The notes under the pieces: generated by a model
What the model was told of the DNA's origin: nothing
Seen by the model: the letters and a program-made list of their open reading frames with translations, nothing else
The model's database searches: none
From: Plasmodium malariae
Taxonomy: Eukaryota > Apicomplexa > Aconoidasida > Haemosporida > Plasmodiidae
Reading direction: 5' to 3'
NCBI RefSeq assembly: GCF_900090045.1
Contig: NC_041787.1
Span: 764,001 to 828,000 of the forward strand
Length of the DNA: 64,000 nt
Shown: positions 48,701 through 58,309 of the stretch, one piece after another
Layout of the letters: each line of letters starts with the position of its first letter
How positions within the stretch are numbered: position 1 is the stretch's first letter
Program-made: the position numbers and the translations under genes

Positions 48701-51700
48701 ATAAGTAACTACAGACATGCAGCAAATTATGGAATTTTGAAAATTATGTCGAAAAATGGAATATCTACTTTACCAAGTTATAAGGGTTGTGGTTTAATGC
48801 AACCTCTAGGTATATCAGATGAAATATTAAAAAAATGTTTTATTAATGTATGTGATTCTATTATTGGTGGTGTAACATTCGAATTTGTGGAGAAAGAAAT
48901 TTTAAAAATATTCCATAATGCTTTTCCAAAAAGAATATTAACATTAAATGTAAAAGACGCAACTGAAGAATTAGATGATTATGGAGAATATCACTTTAGA
49001 AATATAGGTAATACACAAATACATATGAATCATCCAGAAACTATTAGTTTATTGCAAAAAGCAACAAGAACAGGAAATAAAGATATATATAAAAAATATT
49101 CTGAATTACAAAATGAATTAATAAATCATTGTGAAATTAGAGGTCAATTAGAAATAAATTATAAAAAATGTCCATCCTATAATAAAAAAAAGAAAAAAAA
49201 TGAACCCATAAATATACATCTAGTAGAATCAGTGAATAAAATTTTATTACGATTTTGTACTGGTGCTATGTCCTTTGGTTCATTATCTGAGGAAGCGCAC
49301 ACTACTGTTGCTACTGCTATGAATACTATGGGGTTAAAATCAAATACAGGAGAAGGAGGAGAAGCAGAAGACAGAATAAAACAACAACCAATTACTAGTG
49401 AAACGAATTGTAGTTCTGCTGTTAAACAAATCGCCTCAGCAAGATTTGGCGTAACTGCATACAGTCTAGTTAATGCACAAGAATTACAAATAAAAGTTGC
49501 TCAAGGATCAAAACCAGGAGAAGGAGGAGAATTACCAGGGTATAAAGTTAGTGCTAGAATAGCTTCAGTACGCAGAAGTACACCAGGGGTTGGTTTAATA
49601 TCTCCTCCTCCTCATCATGATATGTATTCAATTGAAGATGTTGGGCAATTAGTTTATGATTTAAAAAATATAAATAAAGAAGCAAAGATATCAGTTAAGC
49701 TAGTGTCTAAACTAGGAATTGGTGTTATCACTTCTGGTGTTGTTAAAGGTAATTGTGAACAAATATTAATAAGTGGTATGTCAGGTGGTACGGGTGCATC
49801 TAAATGGACTTCTATTAAGCATGCAGGTTTACCATGGGAAATTGGATTAGCAGAAGCACATCAAACTTTATGTAAATCTAAACTAAGAAAAAGAGCTATA
49901 CTACAAATTGATGGGCAATTAAAAACAGGAAGAGATGTTATTTTAGGAGCTCTGTTAGGTGCAGAATCATTTAGTTTTTCTACACAACCATTAATATCTT
50001 TAGGATGTATTATGATGAGAAAATGCCATTTAAATATTTGCCCTGTTGGTATATGTACACAGGATCCTGAATTAAGAAAAAAGTTTGCAGGCAAACCAGA
50101 ATATATTATTAATTTTTTTTTTATGTTAGCAGAAGAAGTCAGAGAATATTTGGCTAGTATGGGGTTTAGGAAATTTTCCCAAATTATTGGCAGATCTGAT
50201 TTATTAAAAAAAAAGGATCATTTAAAATATGACGAGAAAAGAAGGCTTCTAGATTTTTCTAAGCTGCTTTTCCCAGGATGGAAATATTATGCAGAGGATG
50301 AAATTAAGGATGATAATAGTAATAATAATAATAAGAAGAAGAAGAAGAAGAGATATACCAAAAATGGAAGTGATAAGAAGCGAACGAATGTAAATACGTA
50401 TTATGTAAATTCAAAGTACAAGGGAAACAACAATACAAGTCTGACTAGGCTAGCAAAAATGAGGGGAAAAAGCGTTTTAATAAATGAAACATTTAACACT
50501 GTTAAAAAATATGATTCATCGAAAACGACCGATGGTGGATGTTGCGTCAATGGTGCTGATAAAAACGTAAACGCATTTTATGTTGACAGTTGTGAGTGCG
50601 AAGATGCGGAATACGCAGGGGATGAAGAAGAGGAAGAAGAGGAGGACGAAGAACAAGAGGAAGAGGAGGATGAGGGGGAAGAGGAAGAGGAAGAGGAGGA
50701 TGAGGATGAGGGGGAAGAGGAGGAGGACGAAGAGGACGAAGAAAACATCGGGGATGAAGGGAAGACGGAAGAAGTACGCAGCTCGAACAATGAAGAGCCA
50801 GGAAAAAATGAAAGAGCGAAGAAAAGATATAAGGATCACACCGAAGAGAACAAGGTCATCCAAGAAAGTAAACCAAATGAAAAGGTAAAATATTACGTAA
50901 CTGTTAATGGTAAGAATATGAAAAATGTCCAGGTACCAAATAAGAAGTTGAGAAAAATATTAGTTGAAAAAAAAAGTCATGGGAAAAAAAAAAAAAAACT
51001 TAAACCTATTCCAATTTTTTGTTGTGAAGCACAAAATCATAAGCTGTCTGATGTTATTGATAGAGAATTAATAAGAAGGTCTAAAATATCTCTACTAAAC
51101 TGCACACCAGTAAGTATAAAGATGCCAATAAAAAATACAGATAGAGCAGTTGGAGCTATGTTAAGTTATCATATCATTCAGAAATATGGAGAACAAGGGT
51201 TACCAATAGATACTATAAATGTAAAATTTAGAGGCACAGGAGGATTATCATTTGGTGTTTTTCTAACAAGTGGTGTAAATTTTGAATTAGAAGGAGATGC
51301 AAACGATTTTGTAGGAAAAGGATTATCAGGTGGTATTATATCTGTACATTTTCCTAAGAACTCATTATTTATAAATGAATGTCAAAAAAATATGATTGCA
51401 GGAAATTCTGTTTTGTATGGTGCTACTAAAGGAAGGGCATTTTTCGCCGGAAGAGCAGGTGAACGATTTGCTGTTCGAAATTCTGGAGCTATTGCTGTTG
51501 TTGAAGGAGTTGGATGTCATGGTTGTGAATATATGACCAAAGGTATTGTAGTAGTTTTAGGAGAAATAGGATGTAATTTTGCAGCTGGTATGAGTGGAGG
51601 AATAGCATATGTATTAGATATTAATGAAAAGAATGTAAATCATCAAATGGTCGATTTGAAAGTATGTAAAACTATGGATGAAAAAATGACATTAGAAAAG

Positions 51701-54646
51701 TTATTACATGAACATTATGAACGAACCAATTCATGTACTGCTAAAATATTACTACAAAACTTTGATGATAATTTACAACGATTTACTAAAATTATCCCAA
51801 GAGATATTAAAAGAGTGTTAACTGAAGCTTGTATAGAATTTGTAAAAACAGGTAATGAAGAAGCTGCTGCTATATTAGATGACTGGGCTTCCCTACTAAA
51901 GAGTGTAGACCAACCAGAAAGCATGTATAAAAAAGCTATGCAATTTTTTACCACAATTTCGGATGATATATCAGGATTGCCAAAAACATTGGCATTAAGA
52001 AATGTTGACGGGTTAATTATATATGATATATTGCAAGATAATCACAGTAAAAAATTGTTAACTATAAAAAATCCGTCCAGTGATATGAATACAATATATA
52101 GTGAACAACATGGTATAAAAAAAAAAAAATATTTCGATTTTGAAAGATTTACACATAATTTAGAATTGTGTAGAAAAAATAACAGAAAGTGGAGAAGATA
52201 TGCTGAAATTCCTTTTAAGTGTAGTGCTTTTGCTAATTTTAAAAGTATTTTCCCAAAAACTCTAGATGAGAAATCTAAAGAAATGATAAAGAAATATATG
52301 CTTAATGAAAAATACCTCTTAGACTTGCATTTAAAATCGTTAAACTCTAATAAATTTATTGAATGCTTAATAAGTAGAGAAGAAGGAGATGATTATATCA
52401 GTATGAATCAAAAACAAATAAGTCCTAATATATATACTTTGAAAAAATTACTTTGTGCAAATGATAATAATGATAGCAATGCGCCGGGTGATCAGACTCA
52501 AAAAATACCCAGTGTTGTTCCTCTTAATAATGATGAGGATTCTCTATATGCTGCTAGAAGTGTGGAAAGTAATGTCGCTAGGATGAGAGCCTACAGCAGG
52601 GGTAGCACTACTGTATCTACCAATGCTCCTTGGACATCTATGTCAAATACAAATAACGCTGCCTATACTACTACCGATTCCCCTGAAGGGAGAGACGCTC
52701 GTCTTGCTATTGGCAAAGAAGTTGTTATGCTTACCCCGAATAATAATGAAAATGAAACAAACGATACAACAAAAGCATCAACAGATTATGCAAATGTTCC
52801 AAATATGAACTTAGCAAAGCCATTTTTAGTTGCTAATCCAAATAAAGTGACTGGGTTTAAGGAATATGAAAGATTATCACACCCGTTAAAAGATATTAGT
52901 AGTAGAGTACTAGATTATTCAGAAATAATTGTGCCTATAAATGCAAAAAGTAAATTACATAATCAGTTATTAAAAACACAAGCATCTAGATGTGTGGATT
53001 GTGGTACTCCAACTTGTCATTATCCTAATTCAAGTGGTGGAGGATGTCCATTAGGTAATAGAATATTTGATTGGAATAATTTAATTTATGAAAATGAATG
53101 GAAAAAGGCTTTAGAACGTTTATTAGATACTAACAATTTCCCAGAAATAACAGGGAGAGTTTGTCCTGCCCCATGTGAAGATGCATGTGTGTTAAGTATA
53201 AATGATAAACCTGTCTCTATAAAATTTATAGAACTTTCTATTATTGAAGCTGGTTTTTTAAAAAAGTGGATCCAACCAATTATACCATGTCAAAGGACAG
53301 GTAAAAGGGTAGCAATAGTTGGATCAGGTCCTGCAGGGTTAACAGCAGCACAACAATTAAATAAAGCAGGACATGAAGTTACAATTTTTGAAAAAGATGA
53401 ATACTTTGGTGGATTACTAATGAACGGAATTCCAAATGTACGTTTAGATAAAAAAATTATAGAAAGAAGATTAATACTAATGAAAAAGGAAGGAATTATT
53501 ATGAAGAATAATATAAATGTAGGGGTTGATATAAAACTATCTGACTTAATGGAAACATATGATGCTATTTTGTTAGCTACTGGTTTTAAAATACCTAGAA
53601 CGTTGGATATTCCTGGTGCAAATTTACATAATATATATTTTTCTATGGATTTTTTAACATCCTGTCAGAAATCGTTAATCAAATCTGATCTTATGGATGA
53701 CAATTATATTGATGTCTCTGAAAAACATGTAATCATATTAGGTGGTGGTAAAACAGCTGTTGACTGTATTAGTTTAGCTATTCGTATGGGTGCTGCTAGT
53801 GTTTTACAATTTACTAGACAGGATGTACCACCTATAAGTACGACAGATTATTGCTGGCCAGGATTAAAAAATATTTTCAAAGTCGAATATTCGCATGAAG
53901 AAGCTATTATTATACAAGGAAGAGACCCACGAGAATTTTGCGTCAGAAGTTTAGAATTTATCCCGTCCAGTAAAGACCCCAAGAGGGTATCTGGAGTTAG
54001 AGCAATAAAGGTCAAGTTAAAAAAGTGCTCAAAATTTGAGAACAGGAAAAACAGTGCAACGGCTACTAATACTAATACTTCCAATATCACCACTGCCATT
54101 GCTACTACCGCTAAAAGTGAAGCAAAAAAACAGTCAAGTAAGTCAAATAAAATGAAAAGTTATAAACATCCAGAGAAGCCAAACGGACAGGGAACTACAA
54201 CTGCTAGCTCTCACTCTTCATCTTCTATGGCTGACAATGACATTATTCAAAATTATCATTTACGAAAAGATCACAAAGAATATTTTGATATTCCATTTAC
54301 TGAAAGAATTTACAAAGCAGATGTTGTAATATTAGCACTAGGTTTTTACAAAACAGATGATTCTATTTGGGAAAAGGATTCAATTAAAATTGAACTTGAC
54401 AATTATAATTGTATAAAAACAAAAAATAGAATATATCAAACTAATTATAAAAAGATATTTGCATGCGGAGATTGTAGAATAGGTCCTAGCACAGTTGTGC
54501 AGGCCATAGCAGAAGGAAGAGATGTCGCATCGAAGATCGATGAATTTATAACCAATTCAGATTCCATACTCCCTTCGTGTAACACCTATTATTATTACCC
54601 TAAAAATTATAAAAATGTTCCGTTTAGGTCTTCTCACTGGGGTTAA
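45755..54646 (+). CDS. GOGAT: NAD(P)H-dependent glutamate synthase, fused large and small subunits
   Basis: Makes two glutamates from glutamine and 2-oxoglutarate using NAD(P)H. The 2963-residue single-exon protein starts at the ATG at 45755 (MKKKSHQKGLYDSRYEKDAC). The frame is open a further 17 codons upstream but has no ATG there. Cys20 (ACGVG) is the likely N-terminal nucleophile after propeptide removal. Domains: type II glutaminase (20 to about 620, with NGDGAG and NGEINT); central domain; FMN/synthase domain (about 1165-1450, FCTGAMSFGSLSEEAH); 3Fe-4S cysteines C1418, C1424 and C1429; GXGXG beta-helix (about 1826-1960); then the small-subunit part with CVDCGTPTC and CPAPCEDAC cysteines (2411-2480), FAD site VAIVGSGPAGLTAAQQL (near 2520) and NAD(P) site HVIILGGGKTAVDC (near 2658). 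Parasite-specific insertions occur at about 350-490, 1520-1740 (with a Glu/Asp run, 1619-1669) and 2240-2370. Cytosolic location is likely. Confidence 0.98.
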   Translation: MKKKSHQKGLYDSRYEKDACGVGVVADINGKSSRNVIQKAMQILLRLSHRGGVQSNNGDGAGILVGIPHDYFQMLSDTCQLPFLLPEKGEYAVAQIFLPQNEERRLFLYHEIEKEVYNHGLVVLGWRSPIPVRSDVISATVKKSEPFIAQMFVCKRSVFKNYDDFNIYPFSDINFTDDSNLNLNDLPDDIELLAFFIRKKLVRHNDMYFCSFSSRTIVYKGLLTPSQIYLYFEDLLSEQFTTYLAMVHVRFSTNTSPTWYAAHPFRRICHNGEINTISVNSLLFQERMQLAKAPSFFKSVSIKDLRPINEENYIIYDNDDEIIQKRDTFEDIMLTRNRIKKKSRRNLLLKLKRDYTYNSTALHYKIKREYMNSDINSNSEFLSNVNEASKSSSDDLMDLSEESIKHTLKGNHCNRNIGGNSGNDGSGGNSGNGGNSANSNSNNNCGNNCGNECNNGSGKHFGKCVKRRVKHGESKKTKGEISFPSDSSLFDNAIDFLTMTGREIEQAIMMLMPRAYQKDPNISPLERAFYEYHTCLMEPWDGPALVIFTDGNKVGASLDRNGLRPARYSITNYGLFVLSSETGVVDLSYDKVTHKGCVYPGKVVLVDFKEKKFLRHEEVLSKFLKLKPYKKWLDHYSIHLDNIIKPVSNMENIRMNAYKYGTILSKEDYYSSAETNLDYHDELLIKKLKAFGYTYDAFNIIISPMVKHAADGLGAMGNDTAFPFLSYLHRNLLYYFQQTFAQVTNPAIDPIREENIMSLMSNLGKEGDLLHCSYTNCQRIFINGPILNEALYNMLLQLPDFPHIIVDMTVDISKLESMMSGEYSGDYKFDIIKSTSSPKRSYQTDYFNKSDENKMKQGKEESNKKKISSKYLIKFIDNVNTKVENAVRRGNQLIILSHSNISESRVPIFSIIIVGALHKYLLSKNLRTKCSIIVKAGDCFEIHHLAVLLSFGADCIYPFILYESLQIIKYGDNEARLSNHQMISNYRHAANYGILKIMSKNGISTLPSYKGCGLMQPLGISDEILKKCFINVCDSIIGGVTFEFVEKEILKIFHNAFPKRILTLNVKDATEELDDYGEYHFRNIGNTQIHMNHPETISLLQKATRTGNKDIYKKYSELQNELINHCEIRGQLEINYKKCPSYNKKKKKNEPINIHLVESVNKILLRFCTGAMSFGSLSEEAHTTVATAMNTMGLKSNTGEGGEAEDRIKQQPITSETNCSSAVKQIASARFGVTAYSLVNAQELQIKVAQGSKPGEGGELPGYKVSARIASVRRSTPGVGLISPPPHHDMYSIEDVGQLVYDLKNINKEAKISVKLVSKLGIGVITSGVVKGNCEQILISGMSGGTGASKWTSIKHAGLPWEIGLAEAHQTLCKSKLRKRAILQIDGQLKTGRDVILGALLGAESFSFSTQPLISLGCIMMRKCHLNICPVGICTQDPELRKKFAGKPEYIINFFFMLAEEVREYLASMGFRKFSQIIGRSDLLKKKDHLKYDEKRRLLDFSKLLFPGWKYYAEDEIKDDNSNNNNKKKKKKRYTKNGSDKKRTNVNTYYVNSKYKGNNNTSLTRLAKMRGKSVLINETFNTVKKYDSSKTTDGGCCVNGADKNVNAFYVDSCECEDAEYAGDEEEEEEEDEEQEEEEDEGEEEEEEEDEDEGEEEEDEEDEENIGDEGKTEEVRSSNNEEPGKNERAKKRYKDHTEENKVIQESKPNEKVKYYVTVNGKNMKNVQVPNKKLRKILVEKKSHGKKKKKLKPIPIFCCEAQNHKLSDVIDRELIRRSKISLLNCTPVSIKMPIKNTDRAVGAMLSYHIIQKYGEQGLPIDTINVKFRGTGGLSFGVFLTSGVNFELEGDANDFVGKGLSGGIISVHFPKNSLFINECQKNMIAGNSVLYGATKGRAFFAGRAGERFAVRNSGAIAVVEGVGCHGCEYMTKGIVVVLGEIGCNFAAGMSGGIAYVLDINEKNVNHQMVDLKVCKTMDEKMTLEKLLHEHYERTNSCTAKILLQNFDDNLQRFTKIIPRDIKRVLTEACIEFVKTGNEEAAAILDDWASLLKSVDQPESMYKKAMQFFTTISDDISGLPKTLALRNVDGLIIYDILQDNHSKKLLTIKNPSSDMNTIYSEQHGIKKKKYFDFERFTHNLELCRKNNRKWRRYAEIPFKCSAFANFKSIFPKTLDEKSKEMIKKYMLNEKYLLDLHLKSLNSNKFIECLISREEGDDYISMNQKQISPNIYTLKKLLCANDNNDSNAPGDQTQKIPSVVPLNNDEDSLYAARSVESNVARMRAYSRGSTTVSTNAPWTSMSNTNNAAYTTTDSPEGRDARLAIGKEVVMLTPNNNENETNDTTKASTDYANVPNMNLAKPFLVANPNKVTGFKEYERLSHPLKDISSRVLDYSEIIVPINAKSKLHNQLLKTQASRCVDCGTPTCHYPNSSGGGCPLGNRIFDWNNLIYENEWKKALERLLDTNNFPEITGRVCPAPCEDACVLSINDKPVSIKFIELSIIEAGFLKKWIQPIIPCQRTGKRVAIVGSGPAGLTAAQQLNKAGHEVTIFEKDEYFGGLLMNGIPNVRLDKKIIERRLILMKKEGIIMKNNINVGVDIKLSDLMETYDAILLATGFKIPRTLDIPGANLHNIYFSMDFLTSCQKSLIKSDLMDDNYIDVSEKHVIILGGGKTAVDCISLAIRMGAASVLQFTRQDVPPISTTDYCWPGLKNIFKVEYSHEEAIIIQGRDPREFCVRSLEFIPSSKDPKRVSGVRAIKVKLKKCSKFENRKNSATATNTNTSNITTAIATTAKSEAKKQSSKSNKMKSYKHPEKPNGQGTTTASSHSSSSMADNDIIQNYHLRKDHKEYFDIPFTERIYKADVVILALGFYKTDDSIWEKDSIKIELDNYNCIKTKNRIYQTNYKKIFACGDCRIGPSTVVQAIAEGRDVASKIDEFITNSDSILPSCNTYYYYPKNYKNVPFRSSHWG

Positions 54647-55476
54647 CATTTGTCCCTACTGTACCCATGTTCATGTTGCAGGGGTTACTTGTGTTAGGGT
54701 CATTTGTAGAACATCCATTTTAGTATTTACCATTTGACTTTGCACAAGCCGCCTTTTCACTAACTCTCATTTTACTATTTATCTTTTCACTATATGCCTT
54801 TTCATTGTGTGCCTTTTCACCATATGCCTTTTCACCATATGCCTTTTCACCATATGCCTTTTCACCATATGCCTTTTCACCATATGCCTTTTCACTTTAT
54901 GCCTTTTTATTATTTTCCTAGTTACTATTTGCCTTTTTATTAATTGTTTAATACCCAATTGAGCTGTATTTTTTCAACTTCCTCATGCATAGACTGAGCG
55001 CACTTGAGGTGACAAAAACAATTTTGTTATTTTAGATTTGCAAAGATAACCTCTTTTGCATTAATATTAATGAAATATTTCATATTAAATGTACATCGGC
55101 ATATGTACATATATATGTACCAGTTTTCTAAGTTTATAATTAATTTTACTCACGTGCACAATATTAACTTGCAAGATCTTATGTGTAATTCATTTCGTTC
55201 ACATGGGATAAAAAATAAAAAATAAAAAAAAATAAAATAAAAAAAAAAAAAAAAAAAAAAATGAATAAAAAAAGTATGACACAAAAAACATGAGAAAAAG
55301 AAAAAAAGACAACACACATAAAATTAACAATCAAATTGTCTATCGAATTAACTTCAAGTTAAAAATGGTAGTAAATTTCGCAAAAACAAAAATTAATAAC
55401 TAAATTTGCTTAAAGGGACATATGTGATAATAAGCCAAAAAATGTAACTACATACGTACTTACATGCATACATACA

Positions 55477-55516
<40 letters not shown>

Positions 55517-56229
55517 TAAATTAACAAACAATTTACTAAACAAGTTTAAAAAATACACATTTATTGAAAAGATAAAATGATGTTATAATAAAATGCGCAT
55601 ATAATAATATAAAAGAAGCAATATTCACAAAAAAATATTTTTACAAAGGTGTTTCTGCATTTTTTGCACAAAAAAGTGCTCACACTGCTATTAGTGAATT
55701 AAATATATTTTCATGTATATGTACATACGTACATACTTACGTATATATGTGCATATGTATATGTATACATCTATATACATGTGCATATGTATATATATAT
55801 GATATGTTGACTGTACCCAACCAACGGCGTTTGGTGCTGCAGAGACAAAAATAACAAGAACAAAAAAAAAAGACAAATAAAAATAAAAGTTTTACTTTTT
55901 TTAACAATGAACCTCACGAAATACATGCGTGGTATCGATAAATTAAAGTAGTAGATATCACAAACTTAAAACATCAAAAAAAGGAAAATAAAATATTTAT
56001 AACTCTTTTCGAAGAGTAAAATTACGTACTTTTAACAAAAATATGCATTTTTAAGGTACCGTTTAGAGTATATATACTTACATATATATGTATACACACA
56101 TATACATACATGCACATTTACGCATATATTTGTATATATATGCGTATGTATATAAGGACCCTAAAACTAGTGTATGCGCATGCACATACCTATGTGAACC
56201 CTGTTGCGGACCATTTACAGAGAATTTGT
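54647..56229. other. Convergent 3' intergenic region
   Basis: About 1.6 kb between the GOGAT stop and the stop of the myristoylated-protein gene. Contents: a 15-bp array (54785-54905), an A-rich run near 55206-55261, a TA run near 55481-55512 and TATG/CATA-rich tracts. No gene is seen. Confidence 0.6.
54785..54905. repeat. 15-bp minisatellite (GCCTTTTCACCATAT)
   Basis: About eight copies 140-260 bp downstream of the GOGAT stop codon, probably in its 3' untranslated region. End copies diverge to CTATAT and CTTTAT variants. Confidence 0.92.
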
Positions 56230-58309
56230 TTATTTTACAAGAGTTTTACTACGGTAAACCTTATTTTTTGATATGTTGTCCTTATTACTAGATTTCTTTA
56301 TCTCTAAACTTTCCTTTGTGCTAAGGGAAGACAAGTTTGCATACTGCTCTCTTTTTTTTTGTTTTAGAGAATATATTTTGGAGTTTATTTTATTTTTGTT
56401 TTCATTTATTAATTCCTCAATAATATTTTTTTTATCATATTTTCTTGAGTCTACATTTTTCATTAAAAAAGACCCATTCTTTTGAGGTACAATCAAATGA
56501 CTTGTGTTAGTGCTAGAATATGCATATATATCTTTACGTTTCTCCTGAATAATCTGTTCTTGTTCCAAGTTGAATTTTGTAATATCCTTGTTTAATTTGT
56601 TAATATAGCTGTTGTTCAATAGTTCGTTCTTATCCTCTACTCGTTCTTTTGCATCTTTCTCGTTTTTCTCCTTTTTCATGTATTTCTCTTCTTTCACTTC
56701 TTTCTCCTTTTTCATGTATTTCTCTTTCACTTCTTCTCCCTCTCCTCCCTCATTTTCACTAGTCATGTCATAATATACATCTTCAAAAAACCCATGTCCA
56801 CTCGTAACGCAATTCTTATTATGAGAATATACATACGAATCATGATCATTTAGCTTTTCATATTCCTCATTAACATGTAGAGAATTTCCTATAAATTCGC
56901 TATCACTACGTTGTACTAGATTATCATTTTTTCTGTAAGGAAATTCGATATTTTCTTTCTTAAAAATTTCTTTTAATGAATTTGTTTCTTCTCTGAAAGG
57001 GTAATCAAAATTAAGATCTACTACTACTTTACTTTCATCCTCCTGATATTAAAAATAAATTAAGTATAATTAGTAGCATTCTCACTTTCTCCTTAAATGC
57101 AAGCCCATGCATACATACATACAAACATGCATACGTACGTACATACATACAAACATGCATACGTACGTACATACATACAAACATGCATACGTACGTACAT
57201 ACATACAAACATGCATAAGTACAACATACATACAAACATGCATACGTACGTACATACATACAAACATGCATAAGTACAACATACATACATAAATACAAGC
57301 GTATACATGTAAATGTATACGCACGTTAGTATGCACAGCTGTTATGCTGTCTTTCTTGTTTGTCTTTTTCCTTTGTATAAAGACTTATTTTTCCTTATGC
57401 ATATATATGCATGTTAACCTGTTCTCTTTTTTTCCTTTTAATGTAATTCTTCCATTCCATTTCAGTCATTCCAATTTTTTCTGCTACATTTGCACATAGA
57501 ATATCTTCAGGGTTTAATATCTTATAATTCCCTATCCACATTTTAGGTTTTCGTTTATTAGGGTAATACACAAAGGTACCCTGAACAGAGTTCCCATCGA
57601 CTAGTAGCAAAAAATAAAAAGGAAATAATGCTCATTAAATAGATTCAAAAAAAGAAAAAAAAAAAAAGTAAATAATGCAAATTTAAAGTCAAAAAAAAAA
57701 AAAAAATGTGAACACTATACAGAATGTCCTATTATTGTATGTTTAAAAGAAAAAGGAAGAAAAACAGTGCACTTATGATCTACAGAAAAACAAATAAACA
57801 TCATATTCACATGCACGCATACACCCATACGCACGCATCGTATTAATTGCATTGATGTATTATTCCTATTTGTTGCTGTTTATTTAAAATATAATATGCA
57901 AATCAACAAGAATTTCATAAGATATAGAAGAATTATCAATAGCAAAATTAAAACTCTATGGAAATCTCTTTTCATATTTTTTTTTTTTTTTTCTTACTCG
58001 TAGTATTATTATTTAATGCTTCGTTCATCATATTCTTAGGGAAATCAGGATCTTCTACCATTTCCGGGTCTCCCTTAAAAATGATATCATTAATTCATAC
58101 ATAATGTTTGCATGTGTGTAAATATAAGTATATATGCTTAAACACATACATAAGCACATGTTCAAATCGTTTTATGCCTCTCTACTAATTTTTCTTCTAC
58201 TGTTCTTTTCATCAAATACCTCATTTATGGTTCTGTACTCTCCAATTTTTGTGCTTAATTCCAGCAAGGTCAATGGCTTTCTTTTCTGCTCACTTACTAT
58301 ATTTCCCAT
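56230..58309 (-). CDS. Probably N-myristoylated protein of unknown function, four exons
   Basis: I do not recognise the family. I assembled four exons: 58309-58220, 58073-57998, 57600-57419 and 57042-56230. All have GT/AG borders (donors GTATTT, GTAAGA, GTTAAC) and matching phases, giving 386 residues. The start MGNIVSEQKRK fits the N-myristoylation pattern MGxxxS, so membrane attachment is likely. The most ordered part spans exons 2-3: a GDPEMVEDPDFPKN segment, then GTFVYYPNKRKPKMWIGNYK, then ILCANVAEKIGMTEMEWKNY. Exon 4 starts EDESKVVVDLNFDYPFREE and turns into charged Lys/Glu helices (YMKKEKEVKEEKYMKKEK) and a basic tail. No catalytic motif is visible. Reading only the longest open frame would start at an internal Met (56766) and miss the N-terminal half. 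It is divergent from RNASEH2B. Confidence 0.82.
57100..57300. repeat. 28-bp minisatellite inside intron 3 of the myristoylated-protein gene
   Basis: About six copies of a GTACGTACATACATACAAACATGCATAC-like unit, with a shorter GTACAACATACATACAAACATGCATA variant in two places. It occupies about half of intron 57043-57418 and opens spurious Cys/Tyr/Val frames on the minus strand. Confidence 0.93.

Noticed and set aside
57035..57336. Cys/Tyr/Val-rich minus-strand frames
   Set aside because: They come from the 28-bp intronic minisatellite.
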